Part shown: one piece after another, positions 25,464-32,792 of the stretch
How the letters are laid out: each line of letters starts with the position of its first letter
Position numbering within the stretch: the stretch's first letter is position 1
Assembly (NCBI GenBank): GCA_025452005.1
Contig: JANWJK010000217.1
Coordinates: 1 to 34,890 of the forward strand
Direction of reading: 5' to 3'
Length of the DNA: 34,890 nucleotides
Source of the DNA: Acetobacteraceae bacterium
Lineage (GTDB): Bacteria > Pseudomonadota > Alphaproteobacteria > Acetobacterales > Acetobacteraceae
Position numbers and translations under genes: made by a program
Notes under the pieces: model-generated
What the model was told of the DNA's origin: nothing
Database searches by the model: none
Seen by the model: only the letters and a program-made list of their open reading frames with translations

Positions 25464-26114
25464 TTACCTCCCACCTCGCATTATGTCGGCCATGTTGTTC
25501 TTCGCAATTGGGAAATAGTCGCCGCTTGCGCTGCGTCCGTGTGGTATTGGGGAGATTTCCTTCTTAGCACCTAGGTGTTCGATATGGGGCTTTAATTGCG
25601 CCTCAAGGCACTCTTTACTGCAGTGCGTGAAGACCTTGCTCGCCGCGTGTGCGCCTACCTCGCCTGCCCGCTTTACCGTCATCTTTCTCTCCTTCATCGC
25701 CACAACCTTACGATGGGTGCTTAACTGCCCATGTGTTGCCATGGTGGCAGTCACGCCCTCGACGCACAGGCATGGCGCCTCGTACTGGTCATAGATACCT
25801 TTCCACTCCTTACTGTTGATATTTGCATTCCGGTCTTCCATAAACGCCATGGCTTCTATGAAATGATCGGGCGTCTGGTCGGGGCAGCATGGGTTGGTGC
25901 CCGGCTGCCCATATGGTACCGCAGCGCACCGCATCGCATCGTGGCACGGATTATCATTTATCTGCTGAGCATAGTCCTCGTAAGCCTTCTTCCAGTCTTT
26001 TACTATTACCTTCTTTCTGGACTCCAGTCTCCTGAGCAACCCGGAGTTATTCGCGGCTTTAGCCGTTTCTATTTCTGAATCGATGTTTCTCTTTTTTTGA
26101 TCGGCTTGTTGCAC
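25464..26114 (-). CDS. Tox-GHH2-like nuclease toxin module (separated C-terminal part of a type VI effector)
   Basis: The frame is open from 26147 and I mark the first GTG at 26114 (216 residues). It resembles the C-terminal toxin half of DUF4150-Tox-GHH2 effectors, predicted HNH/endonuclease VII-fold nucleases. Residues 56-68 (PCHDAMRCAAVPY), 76-84 (CCPDQTPDH), 115-120 (CLCVEG), 127-134 (THGQLSTH) and the Cys-containing SKECLEAQL segment line up with that family. The family's GHH is PDH here, so one catalytic-region histidine may be missing. A charged helical linker (about 6-50) precedes the domain. It overlaps the DUF4150 gene by 46 bases in the -1 frame. One extra A in the A7 tract at 26092-26098 would fuse the two into about 405 residues. 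It may therefore be a broken gene, a slippage-expressed effector or a sequencing error. Confidence 0.72.
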   Translation of the reverse strand: MQQADQKKRNIDSEIETAKAANNSGLLRRLESRKKVIVKDWKKAYEDYAQQINDNPCHDAMRCAAVPYGQPGTNPCCPDQTPDHFIEAMAFMEDRNANINSKEWKGIYDQYEAPCLCVEGVTATMATHGQLSTHRKVVAMKERKMTVKRAGEVGAHAASKVFTHCSKECLEAQLKPHIEHLGAKKEISPIPHGRSASGDYFPIAKNNMADIMRGGR

Positions 26115-26683
26115 CGCGCTTGAGTTTGGACACTTAGTTTTCCTAAATCAGGCTTTCCAGTTGGGTTTCCGTTCTTGTCCTTCAACTCACACTTGTCGGC
26201 AATATTCTCACGTTCCTTGTCGCAGTCGCTTCCGGCCGCATTCATCATCGCCATTCGATCAACATAGGGATATGGGGGCGTTTGCGCGACTCGGCTCTGC
26301 TCATTGTGTATTGTGATATCGAGATGACGATCAACATTTTGGCCCTCGATCTTCACGTCCATCGACCAGGATATGAAGCTTGCCTCGCCTTGTATCGTAT
26401 GAGTGATAACCCCCATTCCCAGGGATTTCGTTGCCGCCTCGTCTCCCGTACTGGTCTTGAAGGCGGAGCTGTCCTTGAGCATCACCTCTTCGCCCGAGAT
26501 CATCACGGTCGAGCTGCCATTGGTAGTATCGCTGGCGCTGGAAGTGTTCGGATACGGCACTGGCAATGGACCAGCGGGTGGCGAAGGAGGCGAAAGACAC
26601 ACATCAGGAAATGCAGCAACCGTCTTGCCTGACGCAGCCTTGCAAGCAATTTCTCTGCCATTGGCATAGACTTCATTGCTCAT
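26069..26683 (-). CDS. DUF4150 PAAR-like protein (N-terminal part of a split type VI effector)
   Basis: The product is 204 residues and starts MSNEVYANGREIACKAASGK, the standard opening of DUF4150 (PAAR-like) proteins that cap the VgrG spike and carry toxins into target cells. Other family features are FPDVCLSPPSPPAGP, PYPNTSSASDTTNGSSTV and VKIEGQNVDRHLDITIHN (about residues 26-130). After the domain comes a charged Cys-containing linker (about 150-195), then an out-of-frame tail of seven residues (RETSIQK) and a stop. In relatives this linker runs on into the Tox-GHH2 domain. The ATG overlaps the stop of the thiolase-fold gene by four bases. The DUF2169 adaptor two genes upstream is the expected loading partner. 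Confidence 0.88.
   Translation of the reverse strand: MSNEVYANGREIACKAASGKTVAAFPDVCLSPPSPPAGPLPVPYPNTSSASDTTNGSSTVMISGEEVMLKDSSAFKTSTGDEAATKSLGMGVITHTIQGEASFISWSMDVKIEGQNVDRHLDITIHNEQSRVAQTPPYPYVDRMAMMNAAGSDCDKERENIADKCELKDKNGNPTGKPDLGKLSVQTQARCNKPIKKRETSIQK
26092..26098 (-). other. A7 homopolymer at the frame break of the type VI effector
   Basis: On the coding (minus) strand seven consecutive A residues lie inside the overlap of the DUF4150 and Tox-GHH2 frames. Upstream frame reads ATC AAA AAA AGA; with eight A residues it reads ATC AAA AAA AAG AGA and passes directly into the toxin frame with no stop. Such tracts are known sites of transcriptional slippage, replication slippage and sequencing error. 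Confidence 0.8.
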
Positions 26684-27777
26684 CTGGGGAATATGCCCTT
26701 TCGCCGCCTTAAGCTGAATTCGGCTTCCGCTGCATTCGTCAACGAAAGTGTCTGTTGTTCGGTAGCACTGGCGACGAACGACGCGCGCTTGTCGTCATCA
26801 TTGCCCAAATGGCCGAGGAATAAGGGACCCGGTAGATAATCTTTTTTTGCGCCTTGGAACAATACCGCCAGCATCGTCGGTAGTGTTGCCGCACCTACGT
26901 CGCCGATACAGTCAGCCGCGTGCCACTGTGAGAACATCACCTTCCTGACGCGCAACAGTCGCGAAATTAGCAGCTCGGCTTCCTTGAACCGGTACTGTTC
27001 ACCGTTCGCATCCGTGATGCGATAGTTACAATCTTCGATACGAAGTTCTGCCTCATCGAGTGCTCCGCGGACGGCGCGCGCCACTCCCTCTGCCTTTAGC
27101 GGCTGTCCGGACCCCAGTCTTGCTGGCTCCCGTCCTAAGCCAAATCCCGTAAGCAAGAGCGGCGCAGCCTGATCCGAGTCCCGCGCGCTCAGCAGCGCAG
27201 CCGCCCCCGCTTCTCCGGGGATGAAGCCATTTGAATTCGCCGTCGTCAGCAATCTATCGTCGCGATTATAGGCGGAGAGCGTTGCCGCCACCAAAAAACT
27301 GTCTACTCCCGATACGATCACGCGAGTATGTCCGGCCAACAACATTCGCCGCGCTCGCAATAATGCGATCACCCCGCCAACGCGGCCCTCTTCTATTACC
27401 CTGGAATGCGGATGCAGCCGAAACCCAAGCTCCTTTTCGATGTCCTCCAACAGCACGCGCCGCAAGCCTTCGAACCGCCCCGGCCGCTCCGGCTCGGCAA
27501 TGCACATCAGCACTGGTATCTGCTCCGGCTTCTCGTCCGCCGCCGCGAAGCACTCGCCGATGGCGCGTGCCGCCATCTTCGCCAGCTTGGTGATGCCGCG
27601 CCATGGCTCTTCAAGCTCGACCGCGCTGCCGACCAGCCAGTCGCCGTTGCTGCCGATGAACCGCGTTTCCTGGAAATTGTTGATGCCGCAGCGGATCGCC
27701 GCACAGCTTTCCTCCGCGGTCAGACCGACGCCCGACACCAACCCCACGCCGAGTACGGCAAGTGCCGGCGCCGGCAT
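26680..27777 (-). CDS. Ketosynthase/thiolase-fold protein without catalytic residues, type VI island accessory
   Basis: The product is 365 residues from the ATG at 27777 with a beta-ketoacyl-synthase (thiolase) fold: it begins PALAVLGVGLVSGVG and has ANSNGFIPGEAGAAALL at 180-196, matching the synthase segment after the active site. The catalytic positions seem lost. The nucleophile Cys region (about 128-136) reads VIEEGRVGG, the NAHGT histidine region reads DANGEQ (257-261), and the GHxxGAAG region reads ADCIGDVGAA (288-297). Thiolase-like proteins are known neighbours of DUF2169 and DUF4150 genes, so a chaperone or loading role is more likely than fatty-acid chemistry. The start overlaps the DUF2169 stop by one base (TGATG). 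GC falls toward its 3' end. Confidence 0.85.
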   Translation of the reverse strand: MPAPALAVLGVGLVSGVGLTAEESCAAIRCGINNFQETRFIGSNGDWLVGSAVELEEPWRGITKLAKMAARAIGECFAAADEKPEQIPVLMCIAEPERPGRFEGLRRVLLEDIEKELGFRLHPHSRVIEEGRVGGVIALLRARRMLLAGHTRVIVSGVDSFLVAATLSAYNRDDRLLTTANSNGFIPGEAGAAALLSARDSDQAAPLLLTGFGLGREPARLGSGQPLKAEGVARAVRGALDEAELRIEDCNYRITDANGEQYRFKEAELLISRLLRVRKVMFSQWHAADCIGDVGAATLPTMLAVLFQGAKKDYLPGPLFLGHLGNDDDKRASFVASATEQQTLSLTNAAEAEFSLRRRKGIFPR

Positions 27778-28883
27778 CAGGCATCCTCCCGCGCTGCTGC
27801 CTTCTCGCGCACGATCGAGTTGAGAGACTGATAGCTCTTGCCGGTTTCGATCGAACGCCACCAGGCACGTGACATCCGCCCCACGACCGCCTGCGACAGC
27901 TCGAATATATCGCGCTGCAGCTTCAGGTTCGCCCGCCATACCATACTGAACCGCCCCGCGTCAGGCTCGAACACCAGCGTATCCAACACGCCCCTCGTCT
28001 CCACCCGCTCCGCCCGCCGCCGGAAGAACACGATCGGCACCTCGACCGCGGGCAACGCGAACTCCCGCCGTCCATCCGGCGTCAGGTTGATCATCACCAC
28101 CGGCTCGCCGCCGTCCGGCGCCCCAACCTGCTGATCCTCCGGCGCACACTGAAAGTACTGTGTATCGAAATCCGCCGGAAGGAACGGGAATACGTTGTCG
28201 ATCCAGTCCTGGTCGTACGTCCCAGCATGCCGAATGCGCGACGGCCACCCCCGCCCGATCGGCCCGAACGCCATCGGCTGGTATTTCCCGCCCGGATCGC
28301 GCACCGGATCCCTGATCTCCTCGGTATTCGACACCGGGGAGCCGACCACCAGCTCGGGATAGATGTGCTTGTGCCAGCCGCGGCCGACCGGATTGGGCAG
28401 ATACGTGCCATGTTGCGCGGGATCACGCATGCCGGCATCGGTACCACCGAACGCATTGTCGTAGGAGATCGGCATGCGCTCGAACGGCTCCGGCGCGCTG
28501 GGCGCATAGCCGACGCCCGCACGGCGCCATTCGCGGTTCCCCCACACGGCGAACGACTTGCGCCACGACCCCACCTGCAGTCCCACCCCAATGCGGTCCA
28601 CCACGCCGCCGTTCGGCGCATACGCCGCGCCGTTCAGCAGCACGTCGCAGCGCGGCTTCTCCAGCGCGTAGTCGCACTCCACGAGCGTCGCCGAGCGACC
28701 CGGTTCGCCGGTGAACAGGTCGGCATCCACCAGCGGCACCTGCTCATCCGCGAGCTTCGGCGCCTCGCCCGGCCGAGGCAGCCTGAACGTACCCTTCACC
28801 ACCACCACCACGTACTCGTAGCCGGCCTTGTCCATCCCCATCGTGTAGCCGGCCGCCATGCCGGTGGCATTAAGCAGGTTCAT
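27777..28883 (-). CDS. DUF2169 type VI adaptor/chaperone
   Basis: The product is 368 residues from the ATG at 28883, which overlaps the previous stop by four bases. It begins MNLLNATGMAAGYTMGMDKAG and contains FKGTF-type (VVVVVKGTFRLP), DNAFGGTD, NPVGRGWH and QPMAFGPIGRGWPSR segments, all typical of DUF2169. DUF2169 proteins bind DUF4150 (PAAR-like) effector N-termini and help load them on VgrG, as shown for Agrobacterium Tde2. The same gene order here (vgrG, DUF2169, DUF4150-toxin) supports the same job. It acts in the cytoplasm and has no signal peptide. Confidence 0.92.
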   Translation of the reverse strand: MNLLNATGMAAGYTMGMDKAGYEYVVVVVKGTFRLPRPGEAPKLADEQVPLVDADLFTGEPGRSATLVECDYALEKPRCDVLLNGAAYAPNGGVVDRIGVGLQVGSWRKSFAVWGNREWRRAGVGYAPSAPEPFERMPISYDNAFGGTDAGMRDPAQHGTYLPNPVGRGWHKHIYPELVVGSPVSNTEEIRDPVRDPGGKYQPMAFGPIGRGWPSRIRHAGTYDQDWIDNVFPFLPADFDTQYFQCAPEDQQVGAPDGGEPVVMINLTPDGRREFALPAVEVPIVFFRRRAERVETRGVLDTLVFEPDAGRFSMVWRANLKLQRDIFELSQAVVGRMSRAWWRSIETGKSYQSLNSIVREKAAAREDA

Positions 28884-29350
28884 TGCGCGGCCACCGCCGT
28901 CAGTTGATCTGCACCGAGGCGCCGGTGATCCGCTGCATCCCCGACGACCGTAGCGACATACGCCCCGCGCACCAGCACCTTGCCCGCACGCGTCAGCACA
29001 ATGCTGGCGCGGCCGCATTGCAGCACGATCTCGCGCGCCGCGGTGAACGTCAGCCGCTCCTCCGGCGTCGCGGCTGACACACCGTCCGTCGGCTCCGCGA
29101 TCACCCCGATCGCCAGCGGCCGCGCGCGGTCACCCTCGACGAACATCAGCGCGACGGCGCTTCCAGGCGCCGCATCGGTGTAGCGCGCGGTGGCCATCGC
29201 CCGTACCGCGGCACCCGCCGGATTGCCGGGAAATTCCACCACCGGCGCGCCGTCTTCGCCGACCGCCACCAGCGTGCCCACCACCACCTCGGCCGGTCCC
29301 GATTCCGTCGCCTCAGTTCTGGAGGATCTTTTGTCCCTTAATGATGACAT
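28880..29350 (-). CDS. DUF6484 domain-containing protein following vgrG
   Basis: The product is 156 residues from the ATG at 29350, which lies inside the last 38 bases of vgrG in another frame; an AAGGGG element precedes it. The body is beta-rich (VVVGTLVAVGEDGAPVVEF, GSAVALMFVEGDRARPLAIG) and ends with IVLQCGRASIVLTRAGKVLVRG, which resembles the VgrG spike stalk. This is the pattern of DUF6484 proteins found after vgrG in type VI clusters. It may pack on, or help assemble, the spike. Its function is not established. It overlaps the DUF2169 start by four bases. Confidence 0.8.
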   Translation of the reverse strand: MSSLRDKRSSRTEATESGPAEVVVGTLVAVGEDGAPVVEFPGNPAGAAVRAMATARYTDAAPGSAVALMFVEGDRARPLAIGVIAEPTDGVSAATPEERLTFTAAREIVLQCGRASIVLTRAGKVLVRGAYVATVVGDAADHRRLGADQLTAVAAQ

Positions 29351-31412
29351 CGCCTGACCCCTTGATGGTGATCTGCTTGCCCTCGATCACGATATCGCCG
29401 TTCTTCTTCATCGTGATCGAGGCCGAACCGGTCTTCAGCACGATCTGGTCGCCCGCGGTGATCGTGATCGTCTTGCCGACATCCACCGCCTGGTCCTTGG
29501 CGACCGACACGCTCTCGCTGCCGCCGATCGAAACCGATTGATCCGACCCGACGCTGATGGTCTGCGTATCGCCGACCGTCACCGTGCGCGCCGCGCCCAC
29601 CGTGATCGCCTCGGTCGCACCCACCGTGTGCTCGCGCGCCACGCCGACTGTCAGTGACTCGTTCAAAACCACCATGTGCACGCGGTTCCGATCGATCGTC
29701 ACCGTCTCGTTCTGGTGCACCGTCTCGGTGCGGTTCTTGTCGACGGTGATCGTCTCGTTCGCATGCACCGTCTCGGTGCGGTTGTTGTCGATGGTGATCG
29801 TCTCGTCGTGCTTCACGTGCTCGGTTCGGTCGTGATCGATCGTGGTCGTCTCGTCGTGACCCACCCAGTGCGTCGCGTCGTGCTCGACCTCGGTATCGAG
29901 ATTCTTCTCCGCGTGCAGAAAGACCTGTTCCGAACCCTTCTTGTCCTCGAAGCGGAACTCGTTGAAGTTCGCCGCAGTGCCGCCCAGCGACGAGTGGGTG
30001 CGCAGCCCGCTCTGCGTTTTGTTGGCGGGCAGCGCGAACGGCACCATCTGCTCGGCGTTGTAGACGGAACCCACCACCAGCGGCCGGTCGGGGTCGCCCT
30101 CCAGGAACGTCACCACGACCTCCTGGCCGATGCGCGGCAGGAACCATGTGCCGAAGTTGCGCCCGGCCCAGCTCTGCGCCACCCGGATCCAGCAGGAGCT
30201 CTGGTCGTTCTTCTTGCCCTGCCGATCCCAGTAGAACTGCACCTTGATCCGGCCGTACTTGTCCGTGAAGATTTCGTCCCCGGCCGGCCCGGTCACGACT
30301 GCGGTCTGCGTGCCATGAATGCGGGGACGGTGGGTCTTCATCTCCGGCCGGTACGGCACGGTGCGCGGCGCACAACGAAAGCGATTGGCGTAGCTTGCCG
30401 GCTTGGCATCCTGCGCCACAAGGCTCCAGTCCTCGGCGGTGTGCTCCACCGAGCGCAGCGCGTATTCCTTGCCGGCGTCCTGGCCGTGGGCATTCGCAAC
30501 GGTGAAATACGTGCCCGCGGCAAAGCCGATACAGGCACTCTCGCCGATCACCTCCTGATAGGCCGATTCCTCGTATTCGATGCGCAGCTTCGCCAGCGTC
30601 GCGCCCGGGCCGGTTGCCTCGTAGCGGCCGGGATAATCGAACATCTCGAACGACTGCTTCGCCAGCACCGGGTTGATGGTCTTCTTGTCCGTGGTCAGGT
30701 TGGTCGATGGCGTTTCGAAGTTGTAGTCGCTCAGCGCCCATTTGCCGGAGCGGAACTGGTACGCGCTCTCCCATTCCCAGATGCCGCCCAGCACACCGGC
30801 ATCGGACGAGAACACGATCCGCGAGGTGCTGCACTTCGCCAGGCCGCGGTTGTTGTCGGTAAACACCACAGTGTGTTTTCGGTCATCGTGGAGGAAGAAG
30901 AAGCAGATGCCTTCCTCCTCCAGCAGCCGGCAGATAAAGTCGTAGGCAGTCTCGCGGTACTGCACGCAGTAGTCGTGCTTTCGGTGTTCGCCGTGCAGTC
31001 GCCATGCCTTTTGGCTTATGCCGTAGTCGCCGAGCACGATGTCGACAATCTGGGGGACTGTCTTGTCCTGGAATATCCGGCAATCGCTGGTACGGGTAAG
31101 GAGCCATAGCGAAGGCACCAGCCGGACGCGATAAATGCTTATTTCGCGGGCGGCACGTTGCACCACGGTGAAGCGCGATATGATGCCGTTGACAGGCATG
31201 CTCAGGCCGGCGCCGTCGTTCAGCCAGATGGTGGCAACCGTGCCGAGCAGATCGTCGGGCTTTATTGCGGGATCGGTCGAGGCCAGTTCAAGGTCGTAGG
31301 AAAAGCAAGCCGATAGGCTGTCCCGCCCGTGGACCGACACCAGCAGCACATGGTCATGGCCAAGCACCGTATCCATGCGCAACAGGCGGCGGTCTTGCGT
31401 ATAGGCGTCCAT
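29313..31412 (-). CDS. vgrG: Type VI secretion spike protein VgrG
   Basis: This protein forms the trimeric tip spike of the type VI injection tube. The 699-residue product starts at the ATG at 31412. Residues of about 1-370 are the gp27-like base; residues 381-455 are the gp5-like OB domain (KYGRIKVQFYWD, WAGRNFGTWFLPRIGQEV, GDPDRPLVVGSVYN). Residues 521-648 are a stalk of eight 16-residue repeats, and the end GDVIIKGQKILQN is the standard tip. There is no extra C-terminal toxin domain, so cargo is carried by the DUF4150 protein encoded downstream. No type VI core genes (tss) are in the window, so this is an orphan vgrG island. A possible promoter and a CRP-type site lie upstream. Confidence 0.96.
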   Translation of the reverse strand: MDAYTQDRRLLRMDTVLGHDHVLLVSVHGRDSLSACFSYDLELASTDPAIKPDDLLGTVATIWLNDGAGLSMPVNGIISRFTVVQRAAREISIYRVRLVPSLWLLTRTSDCRIFQDKTVPQIVDIVLGDYGISQKAWRLHGEHRKHDYCVQYRETAYDFICRLLEEEGICFFFLHDDRKHTVVFTDNNRGLAKCSTSRIVFSSDAGVLGGIWEWESAYQFRSGKWALSDYNFETPSTNLTTDKKTINPVLAKQSFEMFDYPGRYEATGPGATLAKLRIEYEESAYQEVIGESACIGFAAGTYFTVANAHGQDAGKEYALRSVEHTAEDWSLVAQDAKPASYANRFRCAPRTVPYRPEMKTHRPRIHGTQTAVVTGPAGDEIFTDKYGRIKVQFYWDRQGKKNDQSSCWIRVAQSWAGRNFGTWFLPRIGQEVVVTFLEGDPDRPLVVGSVYNAEQMVPFALPANKTQSGLRTHSSLGGTAANFNEFRFEDKKGSEQVFLHAEKNLDTEVEHDATHWVGHDETTTIDHDRTEHVKHDETITIDNNRTETVHANETITVDKNRTETVHQNETVTIDRNRVHMVVLNESLTVGVAREHTVGATEAITVGAARTVTVGDTQTISVGSDQSVSIGGSESVSVAKDQAVDVGKTITITAGDQIVLKTGSASITMKKNGDIVIEGKQITIKGSGDVIIKGQKILQN
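29469..29852 (-). repeat. Eight 48-bp (16-residue) repeats coding the VgrG beta-helix stalk
   Basis: VgrG residues 521-648 fall into eight 16-residue units such as ETITIDNNRTETVHAN, ETITVDKNRTETVHQN and ETVTIDRNRVHMVVLN, grading into EAITVGAARTVTVGDT and QTISVGSDQSVSIGGS. The first units are also very similar at the DNA level, so copy number could change by recombination or slippage. Stalk length would then change in steps of 16 residues. Confidence 0.85.
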
Positions 31413-31462
31413 GCTGCGGACTTTCTCTCGATACGCGCGCGATCAGGCTCCTCGACAACGCT

Positions 31463-31491
31463 CCTATACCGAAATCATGACACCGCTACAA
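31463..31491 (-). promoter_or_regulatory. Possible sigma-70 promoter of the vgrG operon
   Basis: On the minus strand TTGTAG (31486-31491) and TATAGG (31463-31468) are separated by 17 bases, 51 bases upstream of the vgrG start. The hexamers match consensus at 3 and 4 of 6 positions, so this is weak, but it stands in the only gap before an eight-gene run. Confidence 0.3.
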
Positions 31492-31545
31492 GAAAGGCCG
31501 TCGGCCGCAACAGCCGCTATTCTGCCCGTCGATTACGCGGCGCCC

Positions 31546-31561
31546 TGTGAATCCGTTCACA
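31546..31561. promoter_or_regulatory. CRP/FNR-family type palindrome upstream of vgrG
   Basis: TGTGA-N6-TCACA is present exactly, within an 18-bp dyad whose flanks also pair (CTGTGAA / TTCACAG with TCCG between). It lies 134 bases upstream of the vgrG start and 13 bases after the stop of the sigma factor gene. It matches the Escherichia coli CRP consensus core. It could also fold as a hairpin that ends the sigma factor transcript, though no T-run follows. Confidence 0.5.
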
Positions 31562-31574
31562 GCACGTGCCTGGT

Positions 31575-32792
31575 TTATGAGATTGCTGCCGCTCGCCGGC
31601 GCTGGAGGAAATCGCGCACCGCCTGATCGGGTTCGAGACCGATCGCGCGCTGATAGGCCTGGTCGGCTGCATCGGTCTTGCCGGACCGCGCCAGCAGGTC
31701 CGCGCGCGCCGCCCAGTACGGCTGGTACTCCGCCAGCCGCCGATCCATCGCGAGCGCATCGAGACACGCCAGTCCCGCCTCCGCCCCGCGCAGCTCCGCG
31801 ATCGCAACGGAGCGATTGATCGCGACCACCGGCGAATCGGTGATGGCCGCCAGCGCGTCGTAGAGCCGTTCGATTGCGGCCCAGTCCGTCCACCCGGTCA
31901 GCCGCCGCGCCGCATGCGCCGACTGCACCGCCGCTTCCAACTGATAGCGCCCGATCATCCCCATCGTGCTGGCGCGCAGCAGCAGCGCCTCGGCCTCTTC
32001 CGTCATTCCGAGATCCCACCGCGTCGTGTCCTGCTCGGCGAGCGGCACGTAAGCCCCTGCCTCACCCCGCCTTGCCGGGTGCCGGGCCTCGGCGTGCAGC
32101 ATCAGCGCGAGCAGGCCCAGCGCCTCGGGCTCGTCCGGCAGCAGCGACACGACGAGGCGCCCGAGCCAGAGCGCTTCCTCGGCCAGGTTGCGACGCGCCG
32201 CATCGAGCCAGCCACCAGCGAATGCGGCGTAGATCGCTGCCAGCACGGCATCCAGCCGCTCCGGCATCTCGGCGCGCTCCGGAACGCGCAGGGGAATGCC
32301 CGCCTGCCTGATCTTCGCCTTCGCCCGCACCAGCCGCTGGCCCATCGCGGCAGGGGCGACCAGGAAGGCCGACACGATCGCCGCGGCGTCGAAGCCAAGG
32401 ATCGTCTGCATCATCAGCGGCGACCGGACGGTGGGATCGATCGCCGGATGGGCGCAGGCGAACATCAGCGCCAGGCGTTCGTCGGGGATTCCCGCATCGT
32501 CCATCGACTGGTCCAGTTCCTCAGCCAGCAGGCGGAGATGATCGGCCGCCTCGCCACGCGTGCGGCGGCGGCGGGCGGCATCGATCAGCCGGCGCCGCCC
32601 GACCGCGGTCAGCCATGCCTCCGGATTGCGCGGGATGCCGGATACGGGCCAGTCGACCAGCGCGGCCGCGAACGCATCCGCAAGCGCGTCCTCGGCCGCG
32701 GCCACGTCGCCGGTGCGCGCCGCCAGGAAGGCAACCAGCTTCCCATAGCTGCGGCGCGCCACGGCCTCCGCCAACTCGGCGGCGGGCGGCAT
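31575..32792 (-). CDS. ECF RNA polymerase sigma factor with C-terminal DUF6596/TPR-like region
   Basis: This is an extracytoplasmic-function sigma factor of 405 residues from the ATG at 32792. Region 2 lies at about residues 12-80 (AAAEDALADAFAAAL, then NPEAWLTAVGRRRLIDAARRRR) and region 4 at about 115-165. The long C-terminal part is the DUF6596 and TPR-like extension (AYQRAIGLEPDQAVRDFL at the end). This group is normally encoded beside YCII proteins, as here: its start overlaps the YCII stop by one base (TGATG). No anti-sigma factor gene is next to it, which is usual for the group. The target genes are unknown. Confidence 0.92.
   Translation of the reverse strand: MPPAAELAEAVARRSYGKLVAFLAARTGDVAAAEDALADAFAAALVDWPVSGIPRNPEAWLTAVGRRRLIDAARRRRTRGEAADHLRLLAEELDQSMDDAGIPDERLALMFACAHPAIDPTVRSPLMMQTILGFDAAAIVSAFLVAPAAMGQRLVRAKAKIRQAGIPLRVPERAEMPERLDAVLAAIYAAFAGGWLDAARRNLAEEALWLGRLVVSLLPDEPEALGLLALMLHAEARHPARRGEAGAYVPLAEQDTTRWDLGMTEEAEALLLRASTMGMIGRYQLEAAVQSAHAARRLTGWTDWAAIERLYDALAAITDSPVVAINRSVAIAELRGAEAGLACLDALAMDRRLAEYQPYWAARADLLARSGKTDAADQAYQRAIGLEPDQAVRDFLQRRRAAAIS

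Larger units (their letters stand above)
24360..27100. other. AT-rich segment covering the toxin end of the type VI island
   Basis: Lines counted by eye here run from about 42 to 57% GC, against 60-73% on both sides. The drop begins inside the TIGR02270 gene and ends inside the thiolase-fold gene, so its edges do not match gene ends. This fits an exchanged cargo segment. The edges are approximate. Confidence 0.6.

Noticed and set aside
28883-29018. Upstream extension of the DUF2169 frame
   Set aside because: The extra 45 codons overlap the DUF6484 gene and give a Cys/Arg-rich non-protein-like sequence. The ATG at 28883 has the typical N-terminus and a 4-bp overlap.
29469-29852. Tandem repeats considered as a CRISPR array or minisatellite
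   Set aside because: The 48-bp units have no spacers and are in frame within vgrG, where they code the beta-helix stalk.
29676-31109. Plus-strand open frame of 477 codons opposite vgrG
   Set aside because: The minus-strand VgrG is certain. The antisense frame mirrors its repeats (Arg/Val/Leu-rich) and has no ribosome site of note.
31486-32019. Minus-strand open frame of 177 codons covering the vgrG upstream gap
   Set aside because: It is an out-of-frame shadow of the sigma factor gene, low-complexity Gly/Arg-rich, and carries no domain.
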